DNA of 7,073 nucleotides, taken from contig CADBSI010000074.1 of assembly GCA_902797275.1 (NCBI GenBank), positions 1 to 7,073 of the forward strand, read 5' to 3'. Under the pieces are notes generated by a model. The model worked only from the letters and a program-made list of their open reading frames with translations. It searched no databases and was not told the origin of the DNA. The stretch comes from an uncultured Erysipelotrichaceae bacterium. Lineage in GTDB: Bacteria; Bacillota_I; Bacilli_A; RF39; UBA660. Of this stretch, positions 6,999 through 7,073 are shown piece after piece (the first letter of the stretch is position 1; every line of letters starts with the position of its first letter). The translations under genes and the position numbers were made by a program.

Positions 6999-7020
6999 GA
7001 TTTTAATTATTTAAAAAATG

Positions 7021-7044
7021 CTTTTACATTAACTTTTACATTAA
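7021..7044 (+). repeat. Perfect tandem duplication of a 12-mer
   Basis: CTTTTACATTAA occurs twice back to back (7021-7032, 7033-7044). Either copy can pair with TAATGTAGAAG (7053-7063), so the repeat supplies two possible left arms for the hairpin that follows. Confidence 0.85.
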
Positions 7045-7070
7045 CTACTAGGTAATGTAGAAGTTTTTTT
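7031..7070 (+). terminator. Intrinsic terminator
   Basis: AACTTTTACATTA (7031-7043) pairs with TAATGTAGAAGTT (7053-7065), 13 positions with one U-G pair and a 9-base loop, followed by a T run to 7070. It would end transcripts from the 6851 promoter, giving an RNA of about 185 bases, or recG read-through. Confidence 0.75.
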
Positions 7071-7073
7071 AAC

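Noticed and set aside
6885..7000. tracrRNA or CRISPR-related RNA
   Set aside because: There is no repeat array, no cas gene and no recognisable anti-repeat in the window; GNRA hairpins and pseudoknots alone are not specific.
6885..7070. 6S RNA (length about 185 bases if it ends at 7070)
   Set aside because: The 5' and 3' ends do not pair into the long closing stem around a central bubble that defines 6S RNA.
1..7073. Use of TGA as tryptophan (Mollicutes code)
   Set aside because: All tryptophans I checked are TGG and there are no in-frame TGA codons in the genes; the lack of TGA stops in this few genes is not informative.

Overview
This is a very AT-rich window (about one quarter G+C by eye). 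It has Shine-Dalgarno-led genes, AGA-dominated arginine codons, only TAA/TAG stops, and tryptophan encoded only by TGG. A sortase, a sortable SpaA-like surface protein, a glmS ribozyme, and bacillus-like GlmS and RecG point to a walled, low-GC Firmicute. An uncultured gut Bacilli lineage close to the Mollicutes (RF39-like) is a plausible guess, but that is inference and not proven here.

Layout. (1) At 1-2160 on + lies a surface/sortase cluster: the 3' end of a SpaA/Cna-B-type wall-anchored protein with a non-canonical sorting signal, a class-unassigned sortase whose start overlaps it by 20 bp, and an unrecognised five-helix membrane protein with a long charged cytoplasmic tail. (2) At 2157-2666 on - is a small multi-pass protein of the putative ABC-transporter permease family (CmpB-like), convergent with the cluster and overlapping its last stop by 4 bp. 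(3) At 2706-4729 on + is a complete amino-sugar regulatory unit: promoter, compact glmS ribozyme, glmS and an intrinsic terminator. (4) At 4743-6796 on + is recG with its own promoter just after that terminator. That promoter shows the true start is 4793 and not the upstream in-frame ATG at 4772, which touches the -10 box. (5) At 6797-7073 there is no convincing gene. It holds a 21-bp-period direct repeat, a near-consensus promoter, a G+C-rich stretch that folds into hairpins with a possible pseudoknot (a candidate small RNA or leader), and a terminator whose left arm is duplicated in tandem.

How it works together. GlmS makes glucosamine-6-phosphate, the entry to peptidoglycan and other amino-sugar polymers, and the ribozyme shuts glmS off when that product accumulates. 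The sortase would attach the upstream surface protein to the same wall. RecG is a housekeeping branch-migration helicase. The least explained parts are the structured RNA at 6885-6998 and the membrane protein encoded with the sortase.
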